This document shows, one piece after another, positions 1-5,796 of a stretch of DNA of 5,796 nt. The stretch comes from Thermodesulfovibrionales bacterium (lineage in GTDB: Bacteria > Nitrospirota > Thermodesulfovibrionia > Thermodesulfovibrionales > UBA1546): NCBI GenBank assembly GCA_030018605.1, contig JASEHP010000049.1, forward strand, positions 1-5,796. Direction: 5' to 3'. The position numbers were made by a program, and so were the translations under genes. The notes under the pieces are model-generated. The model was given only the letters and a program-made list of their open reading frames with translations, ran no database searches and had not been told where the DNA came from. Positions within the stretch are counted from its first letter, which is position 1, and every line of letters starts with the position of its first letter.

Positions 1-43
1 TTTCCCTTGAGAATTATACCCTAATTCATATTTACAGAATTGA

Positions 44-442
44 TGTTACTCTATCAGGTGGTTATTTATCGGCCCCAAAAATCCGCCTGCAATTCCTTAT
101 TCATCTGTATATCTTTCAGAGTCTAAAACCGTTATGACAGATGTAACAATTAATGTAAGGAAAATGTATCTCGAAGCAGGAATGGCAGTTAAAAATCTTT
201 ACAGCCTTCCTGACGACCATATCGCCGTTGAACTGGAATTCCTCCAGTATCTAACCGGGCGGATAATAGAGCTTTTTGAAAAAGGACAGCGTGAAGAAGC
301 CTCTAATCTCAATGAACTGAGAGATGAATTTTTAAAGGGGCATTTCTCAAAATGGGCGCCTGAATTTGCGGACAGTATTATTGCTTCAACAAGCGAGGAT
401 TTTTACCACGGCGCTGCCATTATGTTAAAGGGATGCGTTTAG
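44..442 (+). CDS. TorD/NarJ-like redox-enzyme chaperone, C-terminal part, 5' end disrupted
   Basis: The family is cytoplasmic chaperones that bind the Tat signal and apoprotein of molybdopterin oxidoreductases (DMSO/nitrate reductase type) before cofactor loading and export. Seen here: the frame reads WLFIGPKNPP (59-88), SVYLSES (104-124), VRKMYLEAG, the LPDDHIAVELEF signature (about 206-241), then HFSKWAPEFADSI and FYHGAAIML. The order matches the second half of TorD-family proteins. The ATG at 134 lies inside the conserved block, so it is not the natural start. No ATG, GTG or TTG occurs between the stop at 41-43 and 134. Another frame (3-45) is open and reads LENYTLIHIYRID, which plausibly continues the protein, so a one-base frameshift near 44-47 is suspected. 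This could be a pseudogene or a sequencing/assembly error. The partner oxidoreductase would lie left of the window. Family call fairly sure; intactness doubtful. Confidence 0.7.
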   Translation, partial: CYSIRWLFIGPKNPPAIPYSSVYLSESKTVMTDVTINVRKMYLEAGMAVKNLYSLPDDHIAVELEFLQYLTGRIIELFEKGQREEASNLNELRDEFLKGHFSKWAPEFADSIIASTSEDFYHGAAIMLKGCV

Positions 443-457
443 CATGTTGCCGCGGCA

Positions 458-484
458 TTAAAAAGTAATTTAGGCTTACTTCAG
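458..484 (-). terminator. possible weak intrinsic terminator at the end of the minus-strand operon
   Basis: On the minus strand AAGTAA (481-476) can pair with TTACTT (468-463) across a 7-nt loop, and the stem runs into TTTTT before AA. It overlaps the stop codon of the DUF4388 gene by one base. The stem is AT-rich and short, so termination would be weak. The convergent chaperone gene ends only 38 bp away, which makes a terminator here reasonable. Low confidence. Confidence 0.3.
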
Positions 485-1542
485 TAAATATCATCCGCTG
501 TGCCTTCTTTTCCGTCAGGCCCGGCGCTGAAGAGGACAAAATCACCGGCCGCTGGTTTATAGATATGCTGTCTGCCCCACGCATCAGTCGTTTTTGTTAT
601 CTGAGCGATTGATTGTGGATAAGAGCCGCTCTCATATTTGTATGCCTCAATAATAAATCTTATGTTATCTATGTCTGCGGATGTTTTAATTCTGTCAGCG
701 TGGTCAGACCGCTGCGAAGGGAATGAGATTACTGCAATAAAAAGGCTTACCAAGAATATAACCGGAGTAATAAACGGCGGGTAGGGAATGCCTTTTTTAT
801 CCAGCCGCGCTGCCTCACGCAAAATCATCTCAGGGGCTACCGGAGCAGCCTCTTTACGTTCTATAATGCCTTTTTCCATAAGAGATATGAGAGACTTGGA
901 CGCCTGAAAACTGTCCATGCGGCTGGATTCAATTATCGCGCTTACATCGCTTTCATTGTCAATAAACCCGAGAATCTCTTCTTCGTCATCGCTGAGCGAG
1001 GCATCTGACTTGCCGGTTGGTTTAAATATAGTGCCAGGGGTTAACTTGCCTTCAATCAGCGACCATTCGTCCATGATGCGAAGCCCTTCCATCAGGACAT
1101 GCTGGGTATCAAGCGATAGAGGCATCTCCTTGTCAACAGGCACTCCTTGCTGGGAAAACTCATATATCCCATCCTTCCATCTGAAGACTTGAATCACTGT
1201 CTCGGTTATTTGTGTTGTAAGAATTTCTTGTATCTGCTCTTTCCCAGCAACACCGTTTTTCATAAGGATATTGCCAAGTTTTTGTCCTGTTGCCTGCTGT
1301 TCATCAAGGGCTTTCTGAAGGCCTTCTTCTTTAATCAGCCCCTTCTTTAAGAGCAGACTGCCGAAGCGGTTTGTCTCTCTTTTCCGTTTTGTCTCTGCTG
1401 ATGTAATATTGCCCTCATAGAATAGCAGCCGGACCTTGTCCATCCTGCTTTCAAGCGTGAGGACACCTGTTTTACGCTGGAAATATATAAGCTGCAGTAT
1501 GTCTGCCAGACCGAATTCTTTTAAGGAACCCTCTAATGACAT
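481..1542 (-). CDS. DUF4388 (PATAN) protein with C-terminal membrane-anchored GspG-like pseudopilin domain
   Basis: The protein has 353 residues in several parts. Residues 1-55 open with MSLEGSLKEFGLADILQLI and FQRKTGVLTLE, the typical start of DUF4388/PATAN proteins linked to two-component signalling and surface motility. Residues 60-115 hold two copies of a motif like the N-terminal domain of GspE/PilB ATPases (FGSLLLKKGLIKEE, LGNILMKNGV). Residues 185-230 resemble a small winged-helix segment. Residues 257-274 form one hydrophobic membrane segment. Residues 285-353 match the globular C-terminal region of major pseudopilins: DIDNIRFIIEAYKYESGSYP, then DAWGRQHIY and SAGPDGKEGTADDI, an acidic loop like the calcium site of GspG. 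There is no prepilin peptidase site. The start fits the family, and AGGAGG (1560-1555) lies in the end of the preceding gene. Inference: a cytoplasmic sensor or adaptor tied through the membrane to a periplasmic pseudopilin fold. The function is unknown. Confidence 0.8.
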   Translation of the reverse strand: MSLEGSLKEFGLADILQLIYFQRKTGVLTLESRMDKVRLLFYEGNITSAETKRKRETNRFGSLLLKKGLIKEEGLQKALDEQQATGQKLGNILMKNGVAGKEQIQEILTTQITETVIQVFRWKDGIYEFSQQGVPVDKEMPLSLDTQHVLMEGLRIMDEWSLIEGKLTPGTIFKPTGKSDASLSDDEEEILGFIDNESDVSAIIESSRMDSFQASKSLISLMEKGIIERKEAAPVAPEMILREAARLDKKGIPYPPFITPVIFLVSLFIAVISFPSQRSDHADRIKTSADIDNIRFIIEAYKYESGSYPQSIAQITKTTDAWGRQHIYKPAAGDFVLFSAGPDGKEGTADDIY

Positions 1543-1560
1543 CTCCTACTTCAGCCTCCT
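1543..1560 (-). promoter_or_regulatory. ribosome-binding region for the DUF4388 gene inside the TPR gene end
   Basis: On the minus strand AGGAGG (1560-1555) precedes the ATG at 1542 by 12 nt, and a second GGAG (1546-1543) touches the ATG. The TAG stop of the upstream TPR gene (1548-1546) lies between them. This arrangement suggests translational coupling of the two genes. The 12-nt spacing is longer than usual. Confidence 0.5.
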
Positions 1561-3405
1561 TCGCGCATCTATATTGAAGATAAGGTATAAAGAAACCATA
1601 ATTACTGACGCCGGTATTGTAATCCAGCTATGTGAAAATAGTGAAAGTCCTGTAGAAAATAGCGGTTTAAGCAATATTAAAAGCAGCAGGAAAAGAAATA
1701 ACCACAAGAATAAAATTCCTGAGAGAATTCTCCCCCAATAAATATGGGCTATTCCCGGAGGAACAAAAGAAAGGATACCGATTACACGCCTTTTTTTCTT
1801 CTGGAGTTCTTGCACCTCAAGCTGTTTTGCCACCCTTATCCTTGAATCAAGGGCATCCAGCTTAATCAGGGACTTATAACATAAGGAACACATCTCCCCC
1901 CAAAGCTTTTCTTTTCCGCACTTTCCGCAGAGGATTACGCCGCACCTCTGGCACCTGTATGCCCTCTCTTTAAATGCCGAGTCCATAATAAAAAAGAGCG
2001 CCAGCAAGGCGATAGAAACGATGACAGAAGACGCAGAATTCAAGGGAGAGATTTTTATCAGTCCTCGTGAGCTGTTTCCCGCATATTCCCACATAGTTGA
2101 CATTGGAAGGGTTTCATCAATGACAAAGCGGTTAGGATTCCGGCTTGCGGCAGCAGCGAATTGAGATACGGATTCCCTGTTGAGTTTTATTGCCTCATTG
2201 AAATACTCCTCTCCCTTTGCAAAATCAAGTGTTTCCCGCGATACATGGCTGAGATTGTAATAAGCCGAAGCAAGCGGTTTCAGTTCTATGGATTTTTTAT
2301 ATGCTTCTTTTGCGGCAGCCATATCAGTAGCACCGGCATAGGAGTTACCGAGATTGACGTAAGCCCGGGAATCAGGATGCGAAGCCAAAAGTTTTTTATA
2401 GGCAGCTATTGCCTCTTCATAGCGTCCCTCCCGCTTGAGCGCAAGGCCGTATGAAAAAAGGGATATATAATCATCTTTATTCTTAAGAACAGAGGCGGCA
2501 TATTTATTGTCCCTGCTTTCATTGACAGCCACAATAGCCCTGAGATCAGAAGAGGGAGCCGAGAGAAACATATTTATAAAGCGCAAACAAAAGGGAGACA
2601 GAAGGAGAATCAGAACAGATACATAAACAACAGCCTTGTTCATTCCTCTGAAATATAGCCCCAGCAGAACCAGGAAGCCTGTAAGGAAGAATAAAGAGCC
2701 GAGGAAAGAGACAGGAATAAGCAGGATGACAATTAAAATCTTCATCCTGTTTTCCTTAATATCATGAGACAGGAGAGGGGTGTCTATAAAAAACCTTACA
2801 GCCAAAACCAGAGCAAGAGCGATAACAAAAGAGAGCATCAGGCTTGCAGTAAAAAGCCCGGTAATACTTATTAACCACCAGAAATTCCCTTTGTAAGCCT
2901 TAAATCCTTTGATAGCATAATCAAGGCTTTCAAACATGCCTTTTGCCGAAGGCGAAAAACTTGTCTTTGCCATTTCAAAATACGCAGGGGGGAGATCCGG
3001 AGAATACCTTACCGCCTCTGCTAAAAGGCTCTTTGCTTTTGAGGGGTCGGCGTGGGCTTTTTTTATCAAGACATACGAATAAGGTTCGTTGTTTTTAAGC
3101 CCTTTGTCAAGCCGTGATTCACGGATATCTTCAGCGAAAGATGATGATGAAAAGGCGAAGGAGAAAATTAAGAACGCAAAATGGAGGAGGAAGGTAGTTT
3201 TGACACGTTTGTAAAAAGTGCCATTGCGAACGCATGTCCCTCGCCCGTCATTGCGAGGCGTAGCCGAAGCAATCTTAATGCAGGTGCGGGATAAATTTTG
3301 CAATCCGACCCAAAAGGTCGTTGCGAGGGCTAAGCCCGTGGCAATCTCAAGTTGAGATTCCTCGCTTCGTTCGGAATGACACTTCGTGTCAGATTGCTTC
3401 GTCAT
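1546..3405 (-). CDS. multi-spanning membrane protein with TPR repeats and a zinc-ribbon-like motif; N-terminus uncertain
   Basis: I do not recognise a named family. Read from the ATG at 3405 it has 619 residues, but residues 1 to about 60 (CHSERSEES, IASATPRNDG) are a translation of the dispersed repeat and are probably not native. Residues 70-91 look like a signal peptide ending SSSSFA-ED. A helical repeat-like stretch (100-170) follows, then membrane segments at about 176-206, 222-252 and 256-280. TPR units lie at about 314-412 (YGLALKREGRYEEAIAAYKK and AYVNLGNSYAGATDMAAAKE). Another membrane segment is at 456-474. Four-plus-two cysteines at 485-509 (CQRCGVILCGKCG, CSLC) suggest a zinc site. 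Final membrane segments at 541-580 include PGIAHIYWG, a TM2-like turn. No ATG, GTG or TTG lies between the repeat and the signal peptide; the nearest in-frame starts are TTG 3303 and ATG 3405, both inside the repeat. Its stop is 3 bp before the DUF4388 gene, so the two probably work together. Topology and role are inferred. Confidence 0.65.
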   Translation of the reverse strand: MTKQSDTKCHSERSEESQLEIATGLALATTFWVGLQNLSRTCIKIASATPRNDGRGTCVRNGTFYKRVKTTFLLHFAFLIFSFAFSSSSFAEDIRESRLDKGLKNNEPYSYVLIKKAHADPSKAKSLLAEAVRYSPDLPPAYFEMAKTSFSPSAKGMFESLDYAIKGFKAYKGNFWWLISITGLFTASLMLSFVIALALVLAVRFFIDTPLLSHDIKENRMKILIVILLIPVSFLGSLFFLTGFLVLLGLYFRGMNKAVVYVSVLILLLSPFCLRFINMFLSAPSSDLRAIVAVNESRDNKYAASVLKNKDDYISLFSYGLALKREGRYEEAIAAYKKLLASHPDSRAYVNLGNSYAGATDMAAAKEAYKKSIELKPLASAYYNLSHVSRETLDFAKGEEYFNEAIKLNRESVSQFAAAASRNPNRFVIDETLPMSTMWEYAGNSSRGLIKISPLNSASSVIVSIALLALFFIMDSAFKERAYRCQRCGVILCGKCGKEKLWGEMCSLCYKSLIKLDALDSRIRVAKQLEVQELQKKKRRVIGILSFVPPGIAHIYWGRILSGILFLWLFLFLLLLILLKPLFSTGLSLFSHSWITIPASVIMVSLYLIFNIDARRRLK

Positions 3406-3423
3406 TTCATTCCTCGCAATGAC
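3222..3423. repeat. mosaic of palindromic dispersed repeats ('SERSEES' type)
   Basis: The element has matching inverted ends: gtcattgcgagg (3247-3258) and cctcgcaatgac (3412-3423). Inside these is a second inverted pair, gaagcaatct (3266-3275) and agattgcttc (3391-3400). Two further units with the same consensus (ttgcgagg to gcaatctcaa, 3320-3350, and its inverse, ttgagattcctcgc, 3352-3365) lie back to back and form the palindrome aatctcaa/ttgagatt. A perfect hairpin tgacac-ttc-gtgtca occupies 3377-3391. A decayed half unit (cattgcgaacgc) begins at 3223. Translated, these sequences give CHSERSEES and ATPRNDG, strings that recur as spurious protein ends in many genomes. The block begins 15 bp beyond the plsY stop and runs into the TPR reading frame. 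Confidence 0.8.
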
Positions 3424-3438
3424 AACATCATTGACTCA

Positions 3439-4035
3439 TTACCCGCCCCTTGCTCGTTCTCCAATTTTTCTTTCCACCCCTTTTATAAGCCTCTCTATAT
3501 TCCCAATGTGCCTCGCTAAAATCAAAAGCGCAATCATGACTGAGATTAGTATTTTTATCCTCACAGGGTCAAACAGAAATACATTTACAGGAAGAAGCCC
3601 GAATGATACTATTGCGCCAAGAGAAGAATATTTTGTTATAAGAGCTGCAACAAGCCATATTATAAGTGTAAGTATAGCAACTTTAGGAGAATAAATCACT
3701 AAAACGCCGATGCTTGTGGCAACGCCCTTGCCTCCTCTGAATCTGAGAAACAGCGAGAAATTGTGGCCGAGTATTGCGGAAAGGCCGGCAAGCCCTTCAT
3801 AAAGCGGCTCTATGGATAAATATCTTGCAATTGCTATGGCAGCAGTGCCCTTTAAGATGTCTCCAGAAAGCGTGAGCAGGGCAGCCCCTTTTCCCAGAGA
3901 CCGAAGCACATTTGTCGCTCCTATGTTGCCGCTTCCAATTTTTCTCAGGTCAACGCCTTTAATCTTTGCTACTACGACGCCGCATGGAATCGAGCCGAGG
4001 ATAAATGCTAGGGCTATCACCAGGGCGGGCTTCAT
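3439..4035 (-). CDS. plsY: acyl-phosphate:glycerol-3-phosphate acyltransferase PlsY
   Basis: PlsY is an integral inner-membrane enzyme that moves an acyl chain from acyl-phosphate (made by PlsX) to glycerol-3-phosphate, giving lysophosphatidate. This is the first acylation of phospholipid synthesis. Seen in 198 residues: GSIPCG (14-19), GSGNIGATNVLR (34-45), SGDILKG (57-63), GHNFSLFLRFRGGKGVA (90-106) and ARHIGNIERL (174-183), the conserved loops of the family, between several hydrophobic helices. Length is normal. I chose the ATG at 4035: it forms an ATGA overlap with the pgsA stop, GGAAAAAG precedes it, and MKPALVIALAFILGSIP is a normal PlsY start. An in-frame ATG at 4104 would add 23 unrelated residues read out of pgsA. 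It sits in the operon with pgsA and kdsC, another lipid step. Confidence 0.95.
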   Translation of the reverse strand: MKPALVIALAFILGSIPCGVVVAKIKGVDLRKIGSGNIGATNVLRSLGKGAALLTLSGDILKGTAAIAIARYLSIEPLYEGLAGLSAILGHNFSLFLRFRGGKGVATSIGVLVIYSPKVAILTLIIWLVAALITKYSSLGAIVSFGLLPVNVFLFDPVRIKILISVMIALLILARHIGNIERLIKGVERKIGERARGG

Positions 4036-4568
4036 ATTATCTTTTTCCAGAAAGAGATTGTATATTGAATTCCCGAGATTACCGAGAGGGCGAGCGCTGC
4101 CCATATAAAAATAATTCCAATGTCATAAAGGTCTATGTCAAATATGCTCCCTCCGACTATCAGACAGAGGATCGCCGTTATCTGTGCAGTTGTCTTAAGT
4201 TTTCCGCCCATCTCAGCAGGGATAATAATGTCTTTTGAAAGGGCAACAACCCGCAGTCCTGTCACAAAGAATTCTCTGACAATTATAACTATTGCCATCC
4301 ATGCGGACAGCCTCGCCATATCCACTAAGACCACAAGGGCGGAGATTACGAGGAATTTATCTGCGAGGGGGTCGAGTATGATACCGAATTTTGTTACTTG
4401 TCCTGAGCGTCTGGCAAGATAACCGTCAAGAAAATCCGTTATTGCTGCGATGCCGAATACCCCTGCGCCCCAGAATGGGTGCTGATAAGCTACGATTACG
4501 AAAACAGGGATAAGAATAATCCTGCTTAATGTGAGGATTGTAGGAATGTTAAGCTTTAAGATAGCCAT
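4032..4568 (-). CDS. pgsA: CDP-diacylglycerol-glycerol-3-phosphate 3-phosphatidyltransferase
   Basis: PgsA makes phosphatidylglycerophosphate from CDP-diacylglycerol and glycerol-3-phosphate at the inner membrane, the committed step to phosphatidylglycerol and cardiolipin. The 178-residue protein has the complete CDP-alcohol phosphatidyltransferase signature: D45, D48-G49, A52-R53, G62, D66 and D70, read in FLDGYLARRSGQVTKFG and ILDPLADK. The N-terminal NIPTILTLSRI is typical of PgsA rather than of phosphatidylserine synthase, and several hydrophobic helices follow. Its first 20 bp overlap the end of kdsC and its stop overlaps the plsY start, so translational coupling is likely. No strong Shine-Dalgarno sequence is visible upstream (GGAAT at about 13 nt). 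A related CDP-alcohol transferase with another acceptor is possible but less likely. Confidence 0.93.
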   Translation of the reverse strand: MAILKLNIPTILTLSRIILIPVFVIVAYQHPFWGAGVFGIAAITDFLDGYLARRSGQVTKFGIILDPLADKFLVISALVVLVDMARLSAWMAIVIIVREFFVTGLRVVALSKDIIIPAEMGGKLKTTAQITAILCLIVGGSIFDIDLYDIGIIFIWAALALSVISGIQYTISFWKKII

Positions 4569-5088
4569 CTATGACTTTATTCCATAACCCCTTGGCTTTA
4601 AGGATAATATCCGAAACCTCTCTTGCAGCAGCCCTGCCGCCTCTGTTCTTTGTGACTGCCGATGCATGGGACTTAACTTCTTCAGGCGAATCAGCAACAG
4701 CAAAAGAAAGCCCAACCCTCTTTATTAAAGGCAGGTCCACTATGTCATCGCCTATATACGCTATCTCATTGTCCTTGAGAGAAAACTTCTTTTTTATGCG
4801 GTTATACGCCACTATTTTGTTATAGCATTTCTGGTGAACCTCGGCAATGCCAAGCTCTTTTGCCCTTCGCTCCACGACCTTTGAGATCCTTCCTGTAATT
4901 ATGGCAACGTGAATGCCAGCCCTTATGAGCATTTTTATGCCGTGCCCGTCGCGCACGTGGAATGCCTTAAACTCATTGCCTTTATTGTCAAGAATAATGC
5001 TTCCATCTGTCAGCACACCGTCAACATCCAGCATCAGAAGTTTTATGTTTTTGGCAGCATCTGTGATTTGTCTTTTTGTTTTTTTCAT
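4549..5088 (-). CDS. kdsC: 3-deoxy-D-manno-octulosonate 8-phosphate phosphatase KdsC
   Basis: KdsC is a cytoplasmic HAD-family phosphatase that hydrolyses Kdo-8-phosphate to Kdo for the lipopolysaccharide inner core. The 179-residue protein shows HAD motif I LMLDVDGVLTDG (D21, D23), motif II IITGR (T65), a lysine in YNKI (K91) and motif IV YIGDDIVDLP (D114, D115). It also has the C-terminal GGRAAAREVSDIIL tail typical of KdsC. It lacks a cap domain, so tetramer assembly as in the family is expected. The ATG at 5088 has no clear Shine-Dalgarno sequence; its 10-nt leader CTTAGCAACT begins right after a tRNA-like 3' end. The isofunctional region of a bifunctional NeuA-like protein is unlikely given the short length. 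It heads the run of genes kdsC-pgsA-plsY. Confidence 0.93.
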   Translation of the reverse strand: MKKTKRQITDAAKNIKLLMLDVDGVLTDGSIILDNKGNEFKAFHVRDGHGIKMLIRAGIHVAIITGRISKVVERRAKELGIAEVHQKCYNKIVAYNRIKKKFSLKDNEIAYIGDDIVDLPLIKRVGLSFAVADSPEEVKSHASAVTKNRGGRAAAREVSDIILKAKGLWNKVIDGYLKA

Positions 5089-5098
5089 AGTTGCTAAG

Positions 5099-5150
5099 TG
5101 GAGCTGACCCCGATAAATCGGGACGACCTCTTATGCCAACTGCTCTCTGC
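5099..5150 (-). pseudogene. degenerate tRNA-Ala-like 3' half (copy A), T arm replaced by a palindrome
   Basis: Read on the minus strand it begins AGAGAGC, then TGGCAT and AAGAGGTCG as in the anticodon arm and variable loop of the intact tRNA-Ala(GGC), but with the anticodon stem shortened. It then has the hairpin CCCGAT-TT-ATCGGG (5122-5109) where the T arm should be, and ends TCAGCTCC plus discriminator A (5099). There is no 5' acceptor half, no T loop (TTCGA) and no encoded CCA. The kdsC ATG follows after 10 nt. This is a remnant, not a working tRNA. The tRNA origin is inferred from alignment by eye to its neighbours. Confidence 0.55.
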
Positions 5151-5162
5151 TATTTTCAATTC

Positions 5163-5236
5163 TGGTGGAGCTGATCCCGATAAATCGGGAGACCTTCCCG
5201 ATGCAATCGGGACGCTCTCCCCTGGTCGTGCCGACC
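5163..5236 (-). pseudogene. degenerate tRNA-Ala(TGC)-like copy B with three palindromic arms and CCA end
   Basis: On the minus strand the order is as follows. GGTCG-GCA-CGACC (5236-5224) sits where the D loop would be, then GGGGAGAGCG. The 17-nt arm TCCCGATTGCATCGGGA (5212-5196) follows; folded with a 5-bp stem its 7-nt loop presents TGC, an alanine anticodon. Then come AGGTC, the palindrome TCCCGATTTATCGGGA (5190-5175) in the T-arm position, and CAGCTCC, discriminator A and encoded CCA (5163). The 5' acceptor half is absent and is replaced by the start of a GIY-YIG stub. There is no TTCGA T loop, so normal tRNA function is unlikely. Confidence 0.6.
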
Positions 5237-5238
5237 AT

Positions 5239-5290
5239 ATAAGTTTTCATAAAAATAAAGTGGAGCCGAAGGGGATCGAACCCTCGACCT
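5239..5290 (-). repeat. 52-bp direct repeat, left copy (tRNA 3' end + spacer + GIY-YIG start)
   Basis: This is the same sequence as 5566-5617 with two mismatches, exactly 327 bp away, in the same orientation. On the minus strand it contains AGGTCGAGGGTTCGATCCCC and the tRNA acceptor to discriminator A (5261), the spacer CTTTATTTTT, and ATGAAAACTTAT, the first four codons of the GIY-YIG gene (5250-5239). After those codons the sequence goes straight into tRNA-like copy B, so the nuclease is reduced to a stub here. Confidence 0.85.
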
Positions 5291-5325
5291 GTCGATGCGA
5301 CCGCTCTCCTCTGGTCGTTCCGACT
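5261..5325 (-). pseudogene. degenerate tRNA-Ala-like copy C, lacking its 5' half
   Basis: The 3' part, from AGGTCGAGGG through TTCGATC to CGGCTCC and A (5261), is identical to the intact tRNA-Ala(GGC). Upstream of this the anticodon arm is replaced by the 11-nt hairpin GTCG-CAT-CGAC (5301-5291) and the D region by GTCGGAACGACC. The 5' acceptor and D-stem half are missing; the copy starts 3 nt after the GIY-YIG stop codon. The 39-bp block 5286-5324 matches 5704-5742 in copy E with one mismatch. Confidence 0.65.
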
Positions 5326-5328
5326 GTT

Positions 5329-5565
5329 CTATAGAATTCCAAGAGATTTAAGCTCCAATCTTCCTTCAACCGTTTTGAAATATTTTTCTCTGGATATTGC
5401 CTCTGTCCGAGTCTTAAATTCTTCTTTATAGATAAGTCTCCACGGCCTTTTCTTTCTTGTTGAGAGACTTTTGCCGTTATTATGCTCGGCAAATCTTTTC
5501 TCAAGATTTGAAGTATGTCCGATATAGGAGGTATCAGTTTTTTCACTTTTTAACACATAGACCGA

Positions 5566-5577
<12 letters not shown>
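5329..5577 (-). CDS. single-domain GIY-YIG nuclease-like protein
   Basis: The 82-residue protein is one GIY-YIG domain of the small stand-alone (UPF0213/YhbQ-like) type. It shows YSVYVLKS (4-11, the GIY part), SYIGHTSNLEKRF (17-29, YIG plus the catalytic-type arginine R28), EHNNG (31-35), LIYKEEF and the REKYFK segment with E64, the likely metal ligand. All expected catalytic positions seem present, so it may be active in cutting DNA. The target and role of this group are poorly known. The ATG at 5577 fits the family; longer reading upstream would translate the tRNA gene. It starts 10 nt after the 3' end of tRNA-Ala(GGC), with no Shine-Dalgarno sequence, and its stop is 3 nt from tRNA-like copy C. 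It sits between 52-bp direct repeats, suggesting a mobile or duplicating module. Confidence 0.87.
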
Positions 5578-5688
<111 letters not shown>

Positions 5689-5696
<8 letters not shown>

Positions 5697-5760
5697 AACC
5701 GACGACCTGTCGATGCGACCGCTCTCCCCTGGTCGTTCCGACCAACTGAGCTACAGCCCC
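5689..5760 (-). pseudogene. degenerate tRNA-Ala-like copy E with extra D-loop hairpin and no 3' acceptor
   Basis: On the minus strand it starts GGGGCTG TA GCTC AGTTGG like a normal tRNA-Ala(TGC). The D loop is then enlarged by about 14 nt forming GGTCG-GAA-CGACC (5743-5731, extendable to 7 bp). The anticodon arm is reduced to GTCG-CAT-CGAC (5719-5709). A T-loop-like TTCGATC follows, but GTCGG cannot pair well with CCCC, and the 3' acceptor CAGCTCC is replaced by TTTTTAAG. It is therefore not a functional tRNA by normal rules. The leader of the next gene begins immediately. Confidence 0.6.
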
Positions 5761-5796
5761 TTGTGATTATCCATGCTAAACTTAAAAAGGGGATCG
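5742..5796 (-). repeat. 100-bp-period direct repeat, right copy, cut by the window edge
   Basis: This is the partner of 5642-5696 with one mismatch, still matching at the last base of the window. The array of tRNA-like units therefore probably continues to the right. The final bases (plus strand ggggatcg) are the T-arm end of a further copy. Confidence 0.8.

Noticed and set aside
448..457. Palindrome tgccgcggca between the convergent genes as a terminator
   Set aside because: It is a 10-bp palindrome without a loop and with only a short A/T run nearby. The weak hairpin at 463-481 is the better candidate.
917..1350. Plus-strand frames opposite the DUF4388 gene, and similar ones opposite the other minus-strand genes
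   Set aside because: These are antisense shadows with no domain or ribosome site, opposite genes with clear homology or conserved motifs.
4036..4104. Upstream ATG extension of plsY
   Set aside because: The 23 added residues lie wholly inside pgsA and do not resemble PlsY. The ATGA overlap start at 4035 is better.
5247..5546. Minus-strand 99-codon frame overlapping the GIY-YIG gene
   Set aside because: It is out of frame with the clear nuclease domain, ends in tRNA-derived sequence (EGSIPFGST), and has no recognisable domain.

Overview
The window looks like part of a Gram-negative bacterial chromosome with moderate-to-low GC. KdsC implies Kdo-containing lipopolysaccharide, and PlsY plus PgsA give bacterial phospholipid synthesis. 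A TorD-type chaperone fragment, a PATAN/DUF4388 protein and 'SERSEES'-type dispersed repeats would fit Nitrospirota or deltaproteobacterial-type lineages. That taxonomic guess is inference from gene style; no marker gene settles it.

Layout. At the left edge, on the + strand, lies the C-terminal half of a TorD/NarJ-like redox-enzyme chaperone. Its recognisable frame starts well upstream of its first ATG and appears frameshifted near position 45. It converges on a long minus-strand gene train read from right to left: kdsC, pgsA, plsY, a large membrane TPR/zinc-ribbon protein, and a DUF4388 protein ending in a GspG-like pseudopilin domain. kdsC/pgsA overlap by 20 bp, pgsA/plsY by 4 bp (ATGA), and the last two genes are 3 bp apart, so this is probably one operon for envelope lipids and envelope-associated functions. 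A roughly 200-bp mosaic of palindromic dispersed repeats sits between plsY and the TPR gene. It supplies the only conventional start codons available to the TPR frame.

The right 700 bp is the unusual part. It contains one good tRNA-Ala(GGC), four degenerate tRNA-Ala-like copies and the edge of a further repeat, all on the minus strand, plus a small GIY-YIG nuclease gene. In the degenerate copies the D, anticodon and T arms are replaced one by one by short perfect palindromes. The GIY-YIG gene lies between two 52-bp direct repeats (50/52 identical), each made of a tRNA 3' end, a 10-nt spacer and the nuclease start codon. The nuclease, a nuclease stub and kdsC all begin exactly 10 nt after a tRNA or tRNA-like 3' end, without an obvious Shine-Dalgarno sequence. 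This suggests a small tRNA-associated mobile module that has repeatedly duplicated and decayed just upstream of the lipid operon. It also raises the possibility that tRNA-like processing creates the 5' end of the kdsC message.
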